A stretch of 64,000 nt of DNA. Origin: Roseococcus thiosulfatophilus (lineage in GTDB: Bacteria; Pseudomonadota; Alphaproteobacteria; Acetobacterales; Acetobacteraceae). The notes beneath the pieces were generated by a model. It made no database searches. It saw only the letters and a program-made list of their open reading frames with translations, and was not told the DNA's origin. The position numbers and the translations under genes were made by a program. Where the stretch lies: the NCBI RefSeq assembly GCF_017311575.1, contig NZ_JAFFQY010000033.1, positions 186,001 to 250,000 of the forward strand, in the 5' to 3' direction. This document shows positions 33,632 through 42,543 of this stretch, one piece after another (within the stretch, counting starts at the first letter, position 1; each line of letters starts with the position of its first letter).

Positions 33632-34116
33632 GCGGAGAGCGCCAGCAGCTTGTCCACGTCGAAGATGACGAGGAGGCTGCCGCCCTGGCGATGCACGCCG
33701 AGCGAGACATCGCGCCACAGATTGTCGAGCGTGGGCGGGTTGGCCGCACGGTCCTCGGAGGAGAGGGAGAGCACCTCGCCCACCTCGTCGGCCAGCAGGG
33801 AGTAGAGCTCGCCGCCCACCTCCACCACCACGCTCATGGCGCCCTTGCCGGCCTCGCGCGCCGGCAGGCCCAGGCGTGCCCGAAGGTCCACGGCCGTCAC
33901 GATCCGCCCGCGCAGGTTCAGGCTGCCCGCCACCTCACGTGGCGCCAACGGGATGGGGGTGATGACCTGCACCCCCAGCACGTCGCGCACCGAGAGCACG
34001 GGCACCCCGCACTGCTGGCCCGCCACGGTCAGGGTGAGAACCATGTGGGCGGCGTCCGCGCCCAGTGCGGCGCGCGAGGGCGGGCCGCCTGTGTTCAAGG
34101 TCTGGGGCTGCTGCAT
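33628..34116 (-). CDS. cheW: Chemotaxis coupling protein CheW
   Basis: 162-residue adaptor bridging chemoreceptors and CheA. It shows the CheW fold with CGVPVLSVRDVLGVQVITPIPLAP, SLNLRGRIVTAVDLRARLGL and LLADEVGEVLSL. Stop overlaps the cheY start; begins 25 bp after cheA. Confidence 0.95.
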   Translation of the reverse strand: MQQPQTLNTGGPPSRAALGADAAHMVLTLTVAGQQCGVPVLSVRDVLGVQVITPIPLAPREVAGSLNLRGRIVTAVDLRARLGLPAREAGKGAMSVVVEVGGELYSLLADEVGEVLSLSSEDRAANPPTLDNLWRDVSLGVHRQGGSLLVIFDVDKLLALSA

Positions 34117-34141
34117 GTCTGTGTCCCTTCAGAATGGCGGA

Positions 34142-36703
34142 TCACGGCGCGACGGCGGGCTGCAGGCATTCCTGCAGGCTGGCGAGCAGCGCGTCGCGGT
34201 CATACTTGCCGATGTAGTCGCTGAACCCGGCACCGCGGCCGCGGGCCACGTCCTCCGGCTCGCACCGGCCGGAAAGGGCGATCATGGGCAATGCCGCCCA
34301 GATGCCGCCTTCGCGTACGGCGCTCACCAGGCCGAAGCCGTCCAGCTCGGGCATTTCGATGTCGGAGACGATCACGTCGAACATCTCGTCGGCGTCGCGC
34401 AGGGCCAGCGCCTCCCGGCCATTGGCCACCGTCGTCACCTCGTAGCCACCGGCCGTGACGGCGGGCACCACAAGGTTCCGGAAGAAGGCGCTGTCCTCCA
34501 CGATCAGCACGCGGGGGCGGACGGTCTCGGTGCGGCGGTTGCCGAACCAGTCCTCCTTGGCCTGCTGAAGCCAGTGCGCGGTGTCCAGGATCTCCGTCAC
34601 GCGGTTGTTGACCACGCAGGAGCCGAGGAAGCCCGGCCGTTGCCCCGCCTGGTCGATGTCCAGCACCGCATCCACCACGTCGAGGATCTCGTCCACCATC
34701 AGGCCCAGCGCGCGGTCGCCATCGCCGAAGACCAGCACGGGCTGGTCGGCCCCACCGGTGGGCGGCGCGCCATAGCCCGCGATGGGCAGCAGCGGCATCA
34801 GGCTGCCACGGTACTGCACCACCAGGCTGTCCCCCGCCTGCTCGATGCGATCGGCCGCCAAGTGTTCCAGCCGCGCGACAAGGGCGAGCGGCACGGCCTT
34901 GGGCGCACCCTCGCCGGCGCGGAAGAGCAGCAGCGCGGTCTGGCGCGGCCCGCGCGCCACGGCCGAGGCCTGGGAGGCCAAGCCGGCCGAATCCCCCGCG
35001 ATCTCGGAGCCGAGGCCCGTCGCCCGCGCGATCCCGTTGGGGTCCAGGATCATGATGACGCTGCCATCGCCCAGGATGGTGTTGCCGGAGAACATGGTGA
35101 TGTGGCGCAGGATGGGCGCCACCGGCTTCACCACGATCTCCTCCGTGTCGAAGACGCGGTCCACCACGATGCCGAAGAGCTGCGCGCCCACCTGCGTGAC
35201 CACGACGAAGCTCTCGCCGGCATCGGCCGGGGGCGTGTCCTCGGACAGGCTGAGGATGCGGCGCAGCGGCACCAGCGGCAACAGCCGGTCGCGCAGGCGC
35301 AGCACCTGCGCGTCCTTGATGCGCTCCACCTTCGGGCCGTCGCCATCGCCCACGCGCACCAGTTCCAGCACGCCGTTCTGCGGGATGGCGAAGCGCTCGC
35401 CGCCCGCCTCCACGATGAGGGCGGCGACGATGGCGAGCGTCAGCGGGATCTTGATGATGAAGGTGCTGCCATGCCCCTCGCGGGAGCGCAGGTCCACCGC
35501 GCCGCCGATGCGCTCGATGTTGGTCTTCACCACATCCATGCCCACGCCGCGGCCGGAGACCGAGGTGACGGCGGCGGCCGTCGAGAAGCCCGGACGGAAG
35601 ATGAAGCGATGGATCTCCCGCTCGTTCATGGTGGCGAGCTCGGCCTCGGTGGTCAGGCCCTGGGCCAGCACCTTGGCCTTGATGCGCTCGGTGTTCAGGC
35701 CGCGCCCGTCATCGCCGATCTCGAGCACGATATGCCCGCCCTCATGGAAGGCGTTGAGCATGATGCGGCCCGTCTCGCTCTTGCCGGCGGCGCGACGCTG
35801 CTCCGGGCTTTCGAGGCCGTGGTCCGCGCTGTTGCGGACCATGTGCGTCAGCGGGTCCTTGATGAGTTCGAGCACCTGGCGGTCCAGCTCGGTCTCGGCG
35901 CCGCGCATCTCCAGCACGATGCGCTTGCCCAGTTCCTGGCTGAGGTCGCGCACCAGGCGCGGCAGCTTCTGCCAGGCATTGCCGATGGGCTGCATGCGCG
36001 TCTTCATCACGCCGTCCTGCAGGTCCGACGTGATCTGCGACAGGCGCTGGAGCGGCACGGAGAAGGCCGCGTTCTCCTCGGAGCGGGCGAGCTGGAGAAG
36101 CTGGTTGCGCGTCAGCACCAGCTCGCTCACCAGGACCATCAGGTCCTCGAGCACGTCCACCGCCACGCGGATGGTCTGCGGCGCGTTGCCGCCCACCACC
36201 TCCGCCACAGGCTCGGCCGCGGCGCGGGGCTCGGGCGCGGGGGGTGCGGACTCGGGCGCGGCTTCGGTCAAGGCCATCTGGGGTGCCGGGGCCTCCGGGG
36301 CACGGGGCGCCGGGTCGGCGGGCAGCTGGCCCGCGGCCGCGGCGTCCAGCTCGGCCTTCAGCGCGGTGTCGTCGCCGGTGGGCTCCTGGCCCGTGGCCTC
36401 CAGCCCGGCCACGATCTGCTTGATGCGGTCCACCGCGTTCAGGATCAGGGAGATGCCAGCGGGCGTCACGGGCAGCGTGCCGTCGCGCCACAGGCCCAGC
36501 ACATTCTCCGCGGCATGCGCGACCGATTCGAGGCGCGAGAGGCCCAGGAACCCGCAGGTGCCCTTGATGGTGTGGACGGTGCGGAACACCTCCGACAGCA
36601 GCGGGCCGTTCGCCGGTTCGCGTTCGAGCTGCAGCAGCGCGCCGTCGAGGCTTTGCAGCCCCTCATTGGTTTCGGTCAGGAAGTCGGCGAGCAAGTCATC
36701 CAT
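34142..36703 (-). CDS. cheA: Chemotaxis histidine kinase CheA with a second CheW-like and a C-terminal receiver domain
   Basis: 853-residue core kinase. Order of domains: HPt with phospho-His44 (VHTIKGTCGFLG), a Pro/Ala-rich linker (about 125-195), dimerisation (about 195-265), ATPase with HMVRNSADHGLE, DDGRGLN and SGRGVGMDVV, a CheW-like domain (about 410-545), a second CheW-like module (about 575-705, VLVFGDGDRALGLMVDEILDVV), then a receiver domain (about 728-850) with the aspartate in VSDIEMPELDG. The start ATG at 36703 is preceded by GGAGGAGAAGGG and precedes DDLLADFLTETNEG. The longer frame upstream is not family-like. Confidence 0.95.
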   Translation of the reverse strand: MDDLLADFLTETNEGLQSLDGALLQLEREPANGPLLSEVFRTVHTIKGTCGFLGLSRLESVAHAAENVLGLWRDGTLPVTPAGISLILNAVDRIKQIVAGLEATGQEPTGDDTALKAELDAAAAGQLPADPAPRAPEAPAPQMALTEAAPESAPPAPEPRAAAEPVAEVVGGNAPQTIRVAVDVLEDLMVLVSELVLTRNQLLQLARSEENAAFSVPLQRLSQITSDLQDGVMKTRMQPIGNAWQKLPRLVRDLSQELGKRIVLEMRGAETELDRQVLELIKDPLTHMVRNSADHGLESPEQRRAAGKSETGRIMLNAFHEGGHIVLEIGDDGRGLNTERIKAKVLAQGLTTEAELATMNEREIHRFIFRPGFSTAAAVTSVSGRGVGMDVVKTNIERIGGAVDLRSREGHGSTFIIKIPLTLAIVAALIVEAGGERFAIPQNGVLELVRVGDGDGPKVERIKDAQVLRLRDRLLPLVPLRRILSLSEDTPPADAGESFVVVTQVGAQLFGIVVDRVFDTEEIVVKPVAPILRHITMFSGNTILGDGSVIMILDPNGIARATGLGSEIAGDSAGLASQASAVARGPRQTALLLFRAGEGAPKAVPLALVARLEHLAADRIEQAGDSLVVQYRGSLMPLLPIAGYGAPPTGGADQPVLVFGDGDRALGLMVDEILDVVDAVLDIDQAGQRPGFLGSCVVNNRVTEILDTAHWLQQAKEDWFGNRRTETVRPRVLIVEDSAFFRNLVVPAVTAGGYEVTTVANGREALALRDADEMFDVIVSDIEMPELDGFGLVSAVREGGIWAALPMIALSGRCEPEDVARGRGAGFSDYIGKYDRDALLASLQECLQPAVAP

Positions 36704-36833
36704 GGGCAGCCCTTCTCCTCCGGCATCACGGGGAATTGAGAGGGCAGAATGCGCGGGCTGACCGAAGAAAAGGTTAAGCGGTGGCGGGATGCCGGCTCGC
36801 GGGCGGGGCGCGCCGCGCGGGCCGGCGAAGCGT

Positions 36834-37457
36834 TCATATCTCGGGTTGCAGCAGCAGCATGGGCTCGCCCTCGCCGGCGGGCATCGCCAAGGACAGGACA
36901 TGGCGCTCCCGCGCCGCCAGCAGGAAGACCCAGGGGGCGAGCAGCCGGCGCGGCCCCTCCTCCAGCGCCGCCTCCAGGCTGCCGCCGGCCAAAAGGTCGA
37001 GCAGCGTGGGCGACCATTCGGTCTGCCGGCCCTCCAGGCGAAGCGCGAGTTCGCCGGGGCCGGATTCGGTGGCATGGACCACGCCGCCACGTGGCAGCGC
37101 CTCCGCCGCCAGCAGCACGGCGGCGAGGTAGAGGCGCGCGCGGCCCGGGGCGAAGGGGCCGCCCCGCAGCGGCAGGGCGAAGCGCACCCGGTGGGCCATG
37201 GGCGCGCCGCGCACCAGCGCGTCCAGCTCGGGCCAGCCCAGTTCGTCGGCCAGGCCGAACATGGCGCCGAACAGGCGCAGTCGGGCCCGCAGCTCGCCCG
37301 CCGTCTCCGTCACCACCGCATGCGCCGCGGGGTCCGCGGCCTGCGGCATCAGGGCTGAGATGCTGGCCATGGGCGAGCCCAGGTCATGACAGATGCGTGC
37401 CGCCACCAGCTCCGCCAGGCGGATGGTGATGCGGCCCTCGGAGGGTTGGTCCAGCAT
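36834..37457 (-). CDS. ChpT-like histidine phosphotransferase (HPTransfase/DUF2328 family)
   Basis: 207-residue protein resembling ChpT of Caulobacter. Residues near 16-28 read VAARICHDLGSPM, with the phospho-accepting histidine in the CHD motif; a degenerate ATPase-like domain follows (about 100-205). It heads the che operon, 130 bp upstream of cheA. In Caulobacter ChpT relays phosphate from CckA to CtrA and CpdR; here the neighbours suggest a chemotaxis or motility relay. Start chosen at the ATG giving MLDQPSEGRI. Confidence 0.72.
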   Translation of the reverse strand: MLDQPSEGRITIRLAELVAARICHDLGSPMASISALMPQAADPAAHAVVTETAGELRARLRLFGAMFGLADELGWPELDALVRGAPMAHRVRFALPLRGGPFAPGRARLYLAAVLLAAEALPRGGVVHATESGPGELALRLEGRQTEWSPTLLDLLAGGSLEAALEEGPRRLLAPWVFLLAARERHVLSLAMPAGEGEPMLLLQPEI

Positions 37458-37763
37458 GTTCGAGTTCCACTTCGCTGCAAGATGGGGCGCCGGGATCGAG
37501 GCGGGCCCATGGAATCCGCATGGCAGGGCAGCATGCCATCCCGCCAGTATCGGACGCGGTGCATCAACCTCCAACGACAACGCGTCGAGAAGGCAGGCCG
37601 TTGGTCGCGCGGGCCTGCGCGTGTGCCGCGGGGCAGTCATTGACGGGAAGCATAGGCGGGGGATGGTTGCCGCATCCTTTAGGCGGGATGGTGGAAAAGC
37701 GGGGAAAGGCTGTGGCGTGACGCCTCGCGGAGCAAGAATCTCGAGCGTCGAAGAGGGGATGGG
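37458..37763. other. Intergenic region between the divergent ChpT-like gene and DUF3553 gene
   Basis: About 306 bp that should contain divergent promoters. An inverted ATGGCA/TGCCAT pair occurs near 37519-37540, but no sigma-factor site, riboswitch or terminator was recognised with confidence and no convincing coding frame is present. Confidence 0.4.
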
Positions 37764-37931
37764 GTGAGCGAAATCGAGCCAGGCATGCGCGTGCGCCACC
37801 CCGAGCGCCCGGATTGGGGGATTGGGCAGGTGCAATCGGTGGTGGGGGACCGTGTGACGGTGAATTTCGAACATGCGGGCAAGCTTCTGCTCAACCTCGC
37901 CCTGGTGCGGCTCGAACAGGTGCACGGCTGA
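37764..37931 (+). CDS. DUF3553 family small protein
   Basis: A 55-residue protein starting at GTG 37764. The conserved core EPGMRVRHPERPDWGIGQV and VTVNFEHAGK is the DUF3553 signature. The function is unknown; the stretch looks like a small beta-barrel fold such as an SH3-like domain. Its stop overlaps the ATG of the TauE gene (TGATG), so the two are coupled. Confidence 0.82.
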   Translation: MSEIEPGMRVRHPERPDWGIGQVQSVVGDRVTVNFEHAGKLLLNLALVRLEQVHG

Positions 37932-38674
37932 TGCAGTTGCTGCTGAACGAACTCGCGGCCTGGCAGACCTGGGCCGCCATCCTCGCCACCGCCATCGCCG
38001 GGCTCATGCGCGGCTATGCGGGCTTTGGCACGGCCATCATCCTCGCGCCGATCTACTCGGTGCTGTGGGGGCCGCTGGCCGGGGTGCCGGTGATGCTGCT
38101 GATGGAACTTCTGGTTTCCTTGCAGCTGCTCCCCCGCGCCTTCCGCGATGCGGACAAGCGGGTCATCATCCCCATCGGCGGCGCGGCCGCGCTGGCGACA
38201 CCGCTCGGCGCCTATGTGCTGCTGGCGGCGGACCCTGAGTTGCTGCGCCGCGCCATCGGCGGGCTGGTGCTGGTGTTCGGCTTCCTCATGCTGTCCGGCT
38301 GGCGCTACCACGGCGCGCGGCCCTTCGGGCTGAACGTGGCGGTGGGCACGGCGGCGGGGCTGTTGAAGGGCGCCACGGGCATGAGCGGCCCGCCCGTCAT
38401 CCTCTACCTGCTGGCGGGCCCCGAGGAGGCCAAGCGCCACCGCGCCAACCTCATCCTGTTCTTCGGGCTGATCGCGGTGATCTCGGTCGTGGTGCCGCTC
38501 TTCGCCGGGTTGATCGACGGGCCGGTGCTGCTGCGCTTCCTCATCATGCTGCCGGTGCTGATGGTTTTCGTGCGGGTGGGCGCGGCGCTGTTCGGGGTGG
38601 TGCCGGTGCGCTTCTACAAGCCCTTCGCCCTGGTGCTGCTGACCACGGCGGGCAGCATCGCCCTCTTCGCCTGA
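37931..38674 (+). CDS. TauE/SafE-type sulfite exporter family membrane protein
   Basis: 247-residue polytopic membrane protein with about eight helices. The family pattern is visible: MRGYAGFGTAII near residue 28, a second half-repeat with LLKGATGMSGPPVILYLLAG near residue 150. Probably exports an organosulfonate, sulfite or other anion. The start at 37931 is coupled to DUF3553. The TGA stop is directly followed by a palindromic repeat. Confidence 0.85.
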   Translation: MQLLLNELAAWQTWAAILATAIAGLMRGYAGFGTAIILAPIYSVLWGPLAGVPVMLLMELLVSLQLLPRAFRDADKRVIIPIGGAAALATPLGAYVLLAADPELLRRAIGGLVLVFGFLMLSGWRYHGARPFGLNVAVGTAAGLLKGATGMSGPPVILYLLAGPEEAKRHRANLILFFGLIAVISVVVPLFAGLIDGPVLLRFLIMLPVLMVFVRVGAALFGVVPVRFYKPFALVLLTTAGSIALFA

Positions 38675-38721
38675 GCGTCTGATCGCCTTTGGTGGAATCA
38701 CCAAAGGCGTGAATCAGCCGC
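38674..38721. repeat. Dispersed palindromic repeat, copy 1
   Basis: AGCGTCTGATCGCC...GGCGTGAATCAGCCGCG encloses a perfect 11-bp hairpin CGCCTTTGGTG/CACCAAAGGCG (38684-38694, 38699-38709, GAAT loop) with outer CTGAT/ATCAG pairing. It begins within the TauE stop codon and may terminate transcription. A second, related copy lies at 62170-62217. Confidence 0.6.
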
Positions 38722-38817
38722 GCGGCCGCGCCGCGGTGCCGCGGGGGTTGCGCCGAGGCGGGCGGCGGCCCCAAATACCGGGGCCAGCCGCCCGACATCC
38801 GGAACACCCCGCCCGCC

Positions 38818-39810
38818 ATGATCGACCCCTTCGGCCGCAGCATCAGCTACCTTCGCGTCTCGGTGACGGACCGGTGCGACCTGCGCTGCGTCTACTGCAT
38901 GGCCGAGGACATGACCTTCCTGCCCAAGTCCGAGGTGCTGACGCTGGAGGAGCTGGACCGCCTCTGCGGCACCTTCATCGGCCTGGGTGTGCGCAAGCTG
39001 CGCCTGACCGGGGGCGAGCCCCTGGTGCGCCGCAACGTCATGAGCCTGGTGCGCAGCCTCGGCGCGCGCATCGGCGCGGGCGGGCTGGAGGAGCTGACGC
39101 TCACCACCAACGGCACGCAGCTGACAAAACACGCCGAGGGGCTGGCCGCGGCGGGCGTGCGGCGCATCAACGTCTCGCTCGACACGCTGGACGCCGCCGC
39201 CTTCAAGGCGGCCACGCGCTGGGGTGAGCTCGACAAGGTCCTGGACGGCATCTTCGCGGCGAAGGCCGCCGGGCTGCACGTCAAGATCAACGCCGTGGCC
39301 CTGCGTGGCGTGAACGAGGACGAGTTCGACCGCATGCTCGCCTGGTGCGGGGAGCATGGCTTCGACCTCTGCCTGATCGAGACCATGCCGCTCGGCGAAA
39401 TCAACGAGGATCGCACCGACCAGTTCCTGCCGCTCAGCCTTATCCGCGCCCGGCTGCGCCAGCGCTGGACGCTGAACGAAACCGACTACAGCACGGGCGG
39501 CCCCGCGCGCTATTTCGACGTGGCGGAGACGGGCACGCGCCTCGGCTTCATCACGCCCATGACGCACAACTTCTGCGAGAGCTGCAACCGCGTGCGGCTC
39601 ACCTGCACCGGGACTCTCTACATGTGCCTGGGCCAGGAGGATGCGGCCGACCTGCGCGCGCCCCTGCGCGACCCCGGCCTGGGCGAGGAAGGACTGCGCC
39701 AGGCCATTCGTGACGCCATCGCCCGCAAGCCCAAGGGGCATGACTTCGTGATCGACCGCCGCCGCCGCGCCCCCGCCGTGGCCCGCCACATGAGCGTGAC
39801 GGGGGGCTGA
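38818..39810 (+). CDS. moaA: GTP 3',8-cyclase MoaA
   Basis: Radical SAM enzyme for the first step of molybdenum cofactor synthesis, 330 residues. The N-terminal cluster motif is C20-x3-C24-x2-C27 ([10 protein letters not shown]); [11 protein letters not shown] binds SAM; the C-terminal cluster is [13 protein letters not shown]; and the tail ends RHMSVTGG, the conserved C-terminal Gly-Gly. The partner moaC and others are not in the window; a molybdenum enzyme lies at 52396. It overlaps the next gene by 1 bp. Confidence 0.97.
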   Translation: MIDPFGRSISYLRVSVTDRCDLRCVYCMAEDMTFLPKSEVLTLEELDRLCGTFIGLGVRKLRLTGGEPLVRRNVMSLVRSLGARIGAGGLEELTLTTNGTQLTKHAEGLAAAGVRRINVSLDTLDAAAFKAATRWGELDKVLDGIFAAKAAGLHVKINAVALRGVNEDEFDRMLAWCGEHGFDLCLIETMPLGEINEDRTDQFLPLSLIRARLRQRWTLNETDYSTGGPARYFDVAETGTRLGFITPMTHNFCESCNRVRLTCTGTLYMCLGQEDAADLRAPLRDPGLGEEGLRQAIRDAIARKPKGHDFVIDRRRRAPAVARHMSVTGG

Positions 39811-40124
39811 TGCTGGAGGTCTGGGCGCAACGCCTCACCATTCCCGGCCTGCCCGAATGGAGCGGGCTGGCCGTGCTGCTGGTGCTGATCCTGCTCGTGC
39901 TGTGCGTGCTGGTCATGCCCTTCTCGGTCTTCGGGGTGAAGGGACGGCTCGATTCCATCGAGGCGCAGCTCGATGACCTGCGGGCCGACATCCGGGCCCT
40001 GGCCGCGCGGGGCATTCCCCTGGCCACGCGGGACGAGGCGCCCCCGCCGAGTGTCGCGGCCGCCCCGCCCGAAGCCCACGCGCGCCGGGCCGAGCCGCGG
40101 ATCAATTGGCCACAGGGGCGCTGA
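39810..40124 (+). CDS. Small single-pass membrane protein, function unknown
   Basis: 104 residues with one strongly hydrophobic segment (about 20-42, LAVLLVLILLVLCVLVMPF), a coiled-coil-prone stretch (GRLDSIEAQLDDLRADIRALA) and a Pro/Ala/Arg-rich tail ending PRINWPQGR. Starts in the stop of moaA. No family recognised; translational coupling to moaA could link it to cofactor synthesis but this is inference. Confidence 0.65.
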   Translation: MLEVWAQRLTIPGLPEWSGLAVLLVLILLVLCVLVMPFSVFGVKGRLDSIEAQLDDLRADIRALAARGIPLATRDEAPPPSVAAAPPEAHARRAEPRINWPQGR

Positions 40125-40175
40125 AACCTCGCCTGCCCTTTTGCGGCGCGGCCCCGACTGTGGCTTGATGCGCGC

Positions 40176-41003
40176 ATGCGCGTCTCCGTCCTCCAGATGA
40201 ACCAGGGCTCCGACAAGCCCGCCAATATCGCCCAGGCCCGCCGCCTCATCGAGGGTGCGCTGGAGGCCGACCGTCCACAGATGGTCAGCCTGCCCGAGAC
40301 CTGGACCAACCTGGGCGGGGGGCGCGAAGCCCGCGCGGCGGCGGCGGAGGTGTTGCCCGAGCCCGGCGGCACCGGCGGCGCGGCTTACGAATTCCTGCGC
40401 GAGGTGGCGCGCGGCGCCGGCATCCATGTGCATGGCGGCTCCATCATCGAGCAGGGTGAAGGCAAGTTCTTCAACACCACCCTGGTCTTTGACCCCACGG
40501 GGCGCGAAATCGCGCGCTACCGCAAGATCCATCTCTTCGACATCACGGGCCCGGACGGCACGGGCTATCGTGAAAGCGCCCTCTATGGCGGGGGCGAGAG
40601 CCTGGTCACCTTCGAGGCCGGCGGCGTCACCTTCGGCTGCACCATCTGCTACGACATGCGCTTCCCCGAGCAATACCTGGCGCTTCGCCGCCGGGGCGCG
40701 GAGGCCATCCTGGTGCCCTCCAACTTCACCCTGATGACCGGCAAGGACCATTGGGAGGTGCTGCTGCGGGCACGCGCCATCGAGAGCCAGTGCTGGATCA
40801 TCGCCGCCGCCTCCCATGGCAGCTACGAGGAACGCGGCGCGATGCGCCAGGTCTATGGCCACTCGCTCGTGGCGGACCCCTGGGGGCATGTGGTGGCCAA
40901 GTGCTCGGACGGCATCGGCTGGGCCACGGCGCGGCTGGACCGGGCGCTGACGGCCCGGGTGCGGCGTGACATGCCCGTGCTCGAACACCGGCGCCTCGCG
41001 TGA
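40176..41003 (+). CDS. Carbon-nitrogen hydrolase of the nitrilase superfamily
   Basis: 275-residue Nit-like amidase. The catalytic triad is visible: Glu in SLPETW near residue 41, Lys in RKIHLFDI near residue 116, and Cys in [13 protein letters not shown] near residue 153. It resembles deaminated-glutathione amidase/Nit1 proteins. Stop overlaps the nadK start by 4 bp. Confidence 0.87.
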   Translation: MRVSVLQMNQGSDKPANIAQARRLIEGALEADRPQMVSLPETWTNLGGGREARAAAAEVLPEPGGTGGAAYEFLREVARGAGIHVHGGSIIEQGEGKFFNTTLVFDPTGREIARYRKIHLFDITGPDGTGYRESALYGGGESLVTFEAGGVTFGCTICYDMRFPEQYLALRRRGAEAILVPSNFTLMTGKDHWEVLLRARAIESQCWIIAAASHGSYEERGAMRQVYGHSLVADPWGHVVAKCSDGIGWATARLDRALTARVRRDMPVLEHRRLA

Positions 41004-41755
41004 GCATCGCCTTCCTCGCCGCGCAGACCGAGGCGGCGCAGGAGGCCCGCGAACGCCTGGTCGCGCGCTATGGCGACGCCCCGCCCGAGACGGCGGACTA
41101 CATCGTGGCGCTGGGCGGCGATGGCATGATGCTGGAGACGCAGCACCGCTTTCTCGGCCGCAACCGGCCCATCTACGGCATGAACCGCGGCAGCGTGGGC
41201 TTCATGATGAACGCCTACACCGAGGAGGATGTGCCGGAGCGCCTGGCCGCCGCCCAGGCCGCCCTGCTGCACCCCTTGCGGATGCGCGCGCATGGCCCCG
41301 ACCGCACCCATGCCTCGCTCGCCATCAACGAGGTCTCCCTGCTGCGGGAGACGCGCCAGGCGGCCAAGCTGCGGATCCTGGTGGACGGCAAGGAGCGCCT
41401 GCCGGAGCTGATCTGCGACGGCATCCTGGTCAGCACCCCGGCGGGCTCCACGGCCTATAATCTTTCCGCCCACGGCCCCATCGTGCCGCTGGATGCCAAT
41501 TTGCTGCCCATGACGCCCATCTCGGCCTTCAGGCCACGGCGCTGGCGGGGCGCGCTGCTGCCCTCCACCGCGCGGGTGGTGTTCGAGGTGCTGGAGGCCG
41601 ACAAGCGCCCGGTCTCCGCCACCGCCGACTACACCGAGGTGCGCGACGTGCGCCGGGTGGAGGTGCGGGAGGACCGGGGGGTCTCCATGACCATGCTCTT
41701 CGACCCGGCGCACAGCCTGAGCGAGCGCATCATCGCCGAGCAGTTCACCGTCTGA
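41000..41755 (+). CDS. nadK: NAD kinase
   Basis: Phosphorylates NAD to NADP. The 251-residue protein has the GGDGMML motif at about residues 37-43, the INEVSLLR motif and [24 protein letters not shown] with the phosphate-binding glycine-rich stretch. It starts at GTG 41000, overlapping the nitrilase stop, and overlaps the next gene by 1 bp. Confidence 0.95.
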   Translation: MSIAFLAAQTEAAQEARERLVARYGDAPPETADYIVALGGDGMMLETQHRFLGRNRPIYGMNRGSVGFMMNAYTEEDVPERLAAAQAALLHPLRMRAHGPDRTHASLAINEVSLLRETRQAAKLRILVDGKERLPELICDGILVSTPAGSTAYNLSAHGPIVPLDANLLPMTPISAFRPRRWRGALLPSTARVVFEVLEADKRPVSATADYTEVRDVRRVEVREDRGVSMTMLFDPAHSLSERIIAEQFTV

Positions 41756-42543
41756 TGGCCGAGCGCGTGACTCCGGCTATTGAAGAAATCGGCGCGCGCG
41801 GCGACATCTCCGCCGTGCACAGCCGGACCCGACGCCCGCAATTCTTCTACACCACGACGCCCCTGCCCTGCCCCTACCTGCCGGGCCGGACGGAGCGGAA
41901 GATCGTGACCGAGCTCTCGGGCAATGAGAGCGAGGCGCTGCATGACCGCCTGTCCCGGGCGGGGTTCCGGCGCAGCCACAACATCGCCTATTCGCCGGTC
42001 TGCCCGGGCTGCTCGGCCTGCATCCCCATCCGCGTGCGCGCCCAGGATTTCGAGCCCAACCGCACCCAGCGCAAGCTATGGGCCCGCAATGCGGACCTGG
42101 ACGTGCGCGTGACGCCGGCCCGCGCCACGGCCGAGCAGTTCGCCCTGTTCCAGGCCTACCAGCAGCAGCGCCACACCGGCGGCGACATGGCGGCGATGGG
42201 CTTCTATGACTACCGCGCCATGGTGGAGGACACGCCCATCACCACGGGCCTGGTGGAGTTCCGCAACGCCGAGGGCAAGCTGCTGGGCGCCTGCCTGACC
42301 GACTGGCTGAGCGACGGGCTTTCCGCCGTCTATTCCTTCTACGCACCGGAGGAGGAGCGCCGCAGCCTGGGCGCCTTCGCCGTCATGTGGCTGCTGGCCG
42401 AGGCGCGGCGCAGCGCCCTGCCCTACGTCTATCTGGGCTATTGGGTGCCGGAGAGCCGGAAGATGGCCTACAAATCCAGCTACCGCCCCGCCGAGGTGCT
42501 GCTGCGCGGGCAGTGGCGGCCGCTGGAGGACAGCGAGGCTTAA
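41755..42543 (+). CDS. bpt: Aspartate/glutamate leucyltransferase (arginyltransferase family, Bpt)
   Basis: N-end rule leucyl/arginyl-tRNA-protein transferase, 262 residues. Motifs: CPYLPGR, FRRSHNIAYSPVCPGCSACIPIR with a cysteine cluster, and LPYVYLGYWVPESRKMAYKSSYRPAE near the C-terminus, all characteristic of the Bpt family. The product tags proteins with N-terminal acidic residues for ClpS-ClpAP. Its stop overlaps the convergent parC stop by 3 bp. Confidence 0.95.
   Translation: MAERVTPAIEEIGARGDISAVHSRTRRPQFFYTTTPLPCPYLPGRTERKIVTELSGNESEALHDRLSRAGFRRSHNIAYSPVCPGCSACIPIRVRAQDFEPNRTQRKLWARNADLDVRVTPARATAEQFALFQAYQQQRHTGGDMAAMGFYDYRAMVEDTPITTGLVEFRNAEGKLLGACLTDWLSDGLSAVYSFYAPEEERRSLGAFAVMWLLAEARRSALPYVYLGYWVPESRKMAYKSSYRPAEVLLRGQWRPLEDSEA

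Noticed and set aside
38675-38817. Possible molybdenum-cofactor riboswitch upstream of moaA
   Set aside because: The only strong structure is the palindromic repeat also found at 62170-62217; no Moco-riboswitch helices could be drawn.
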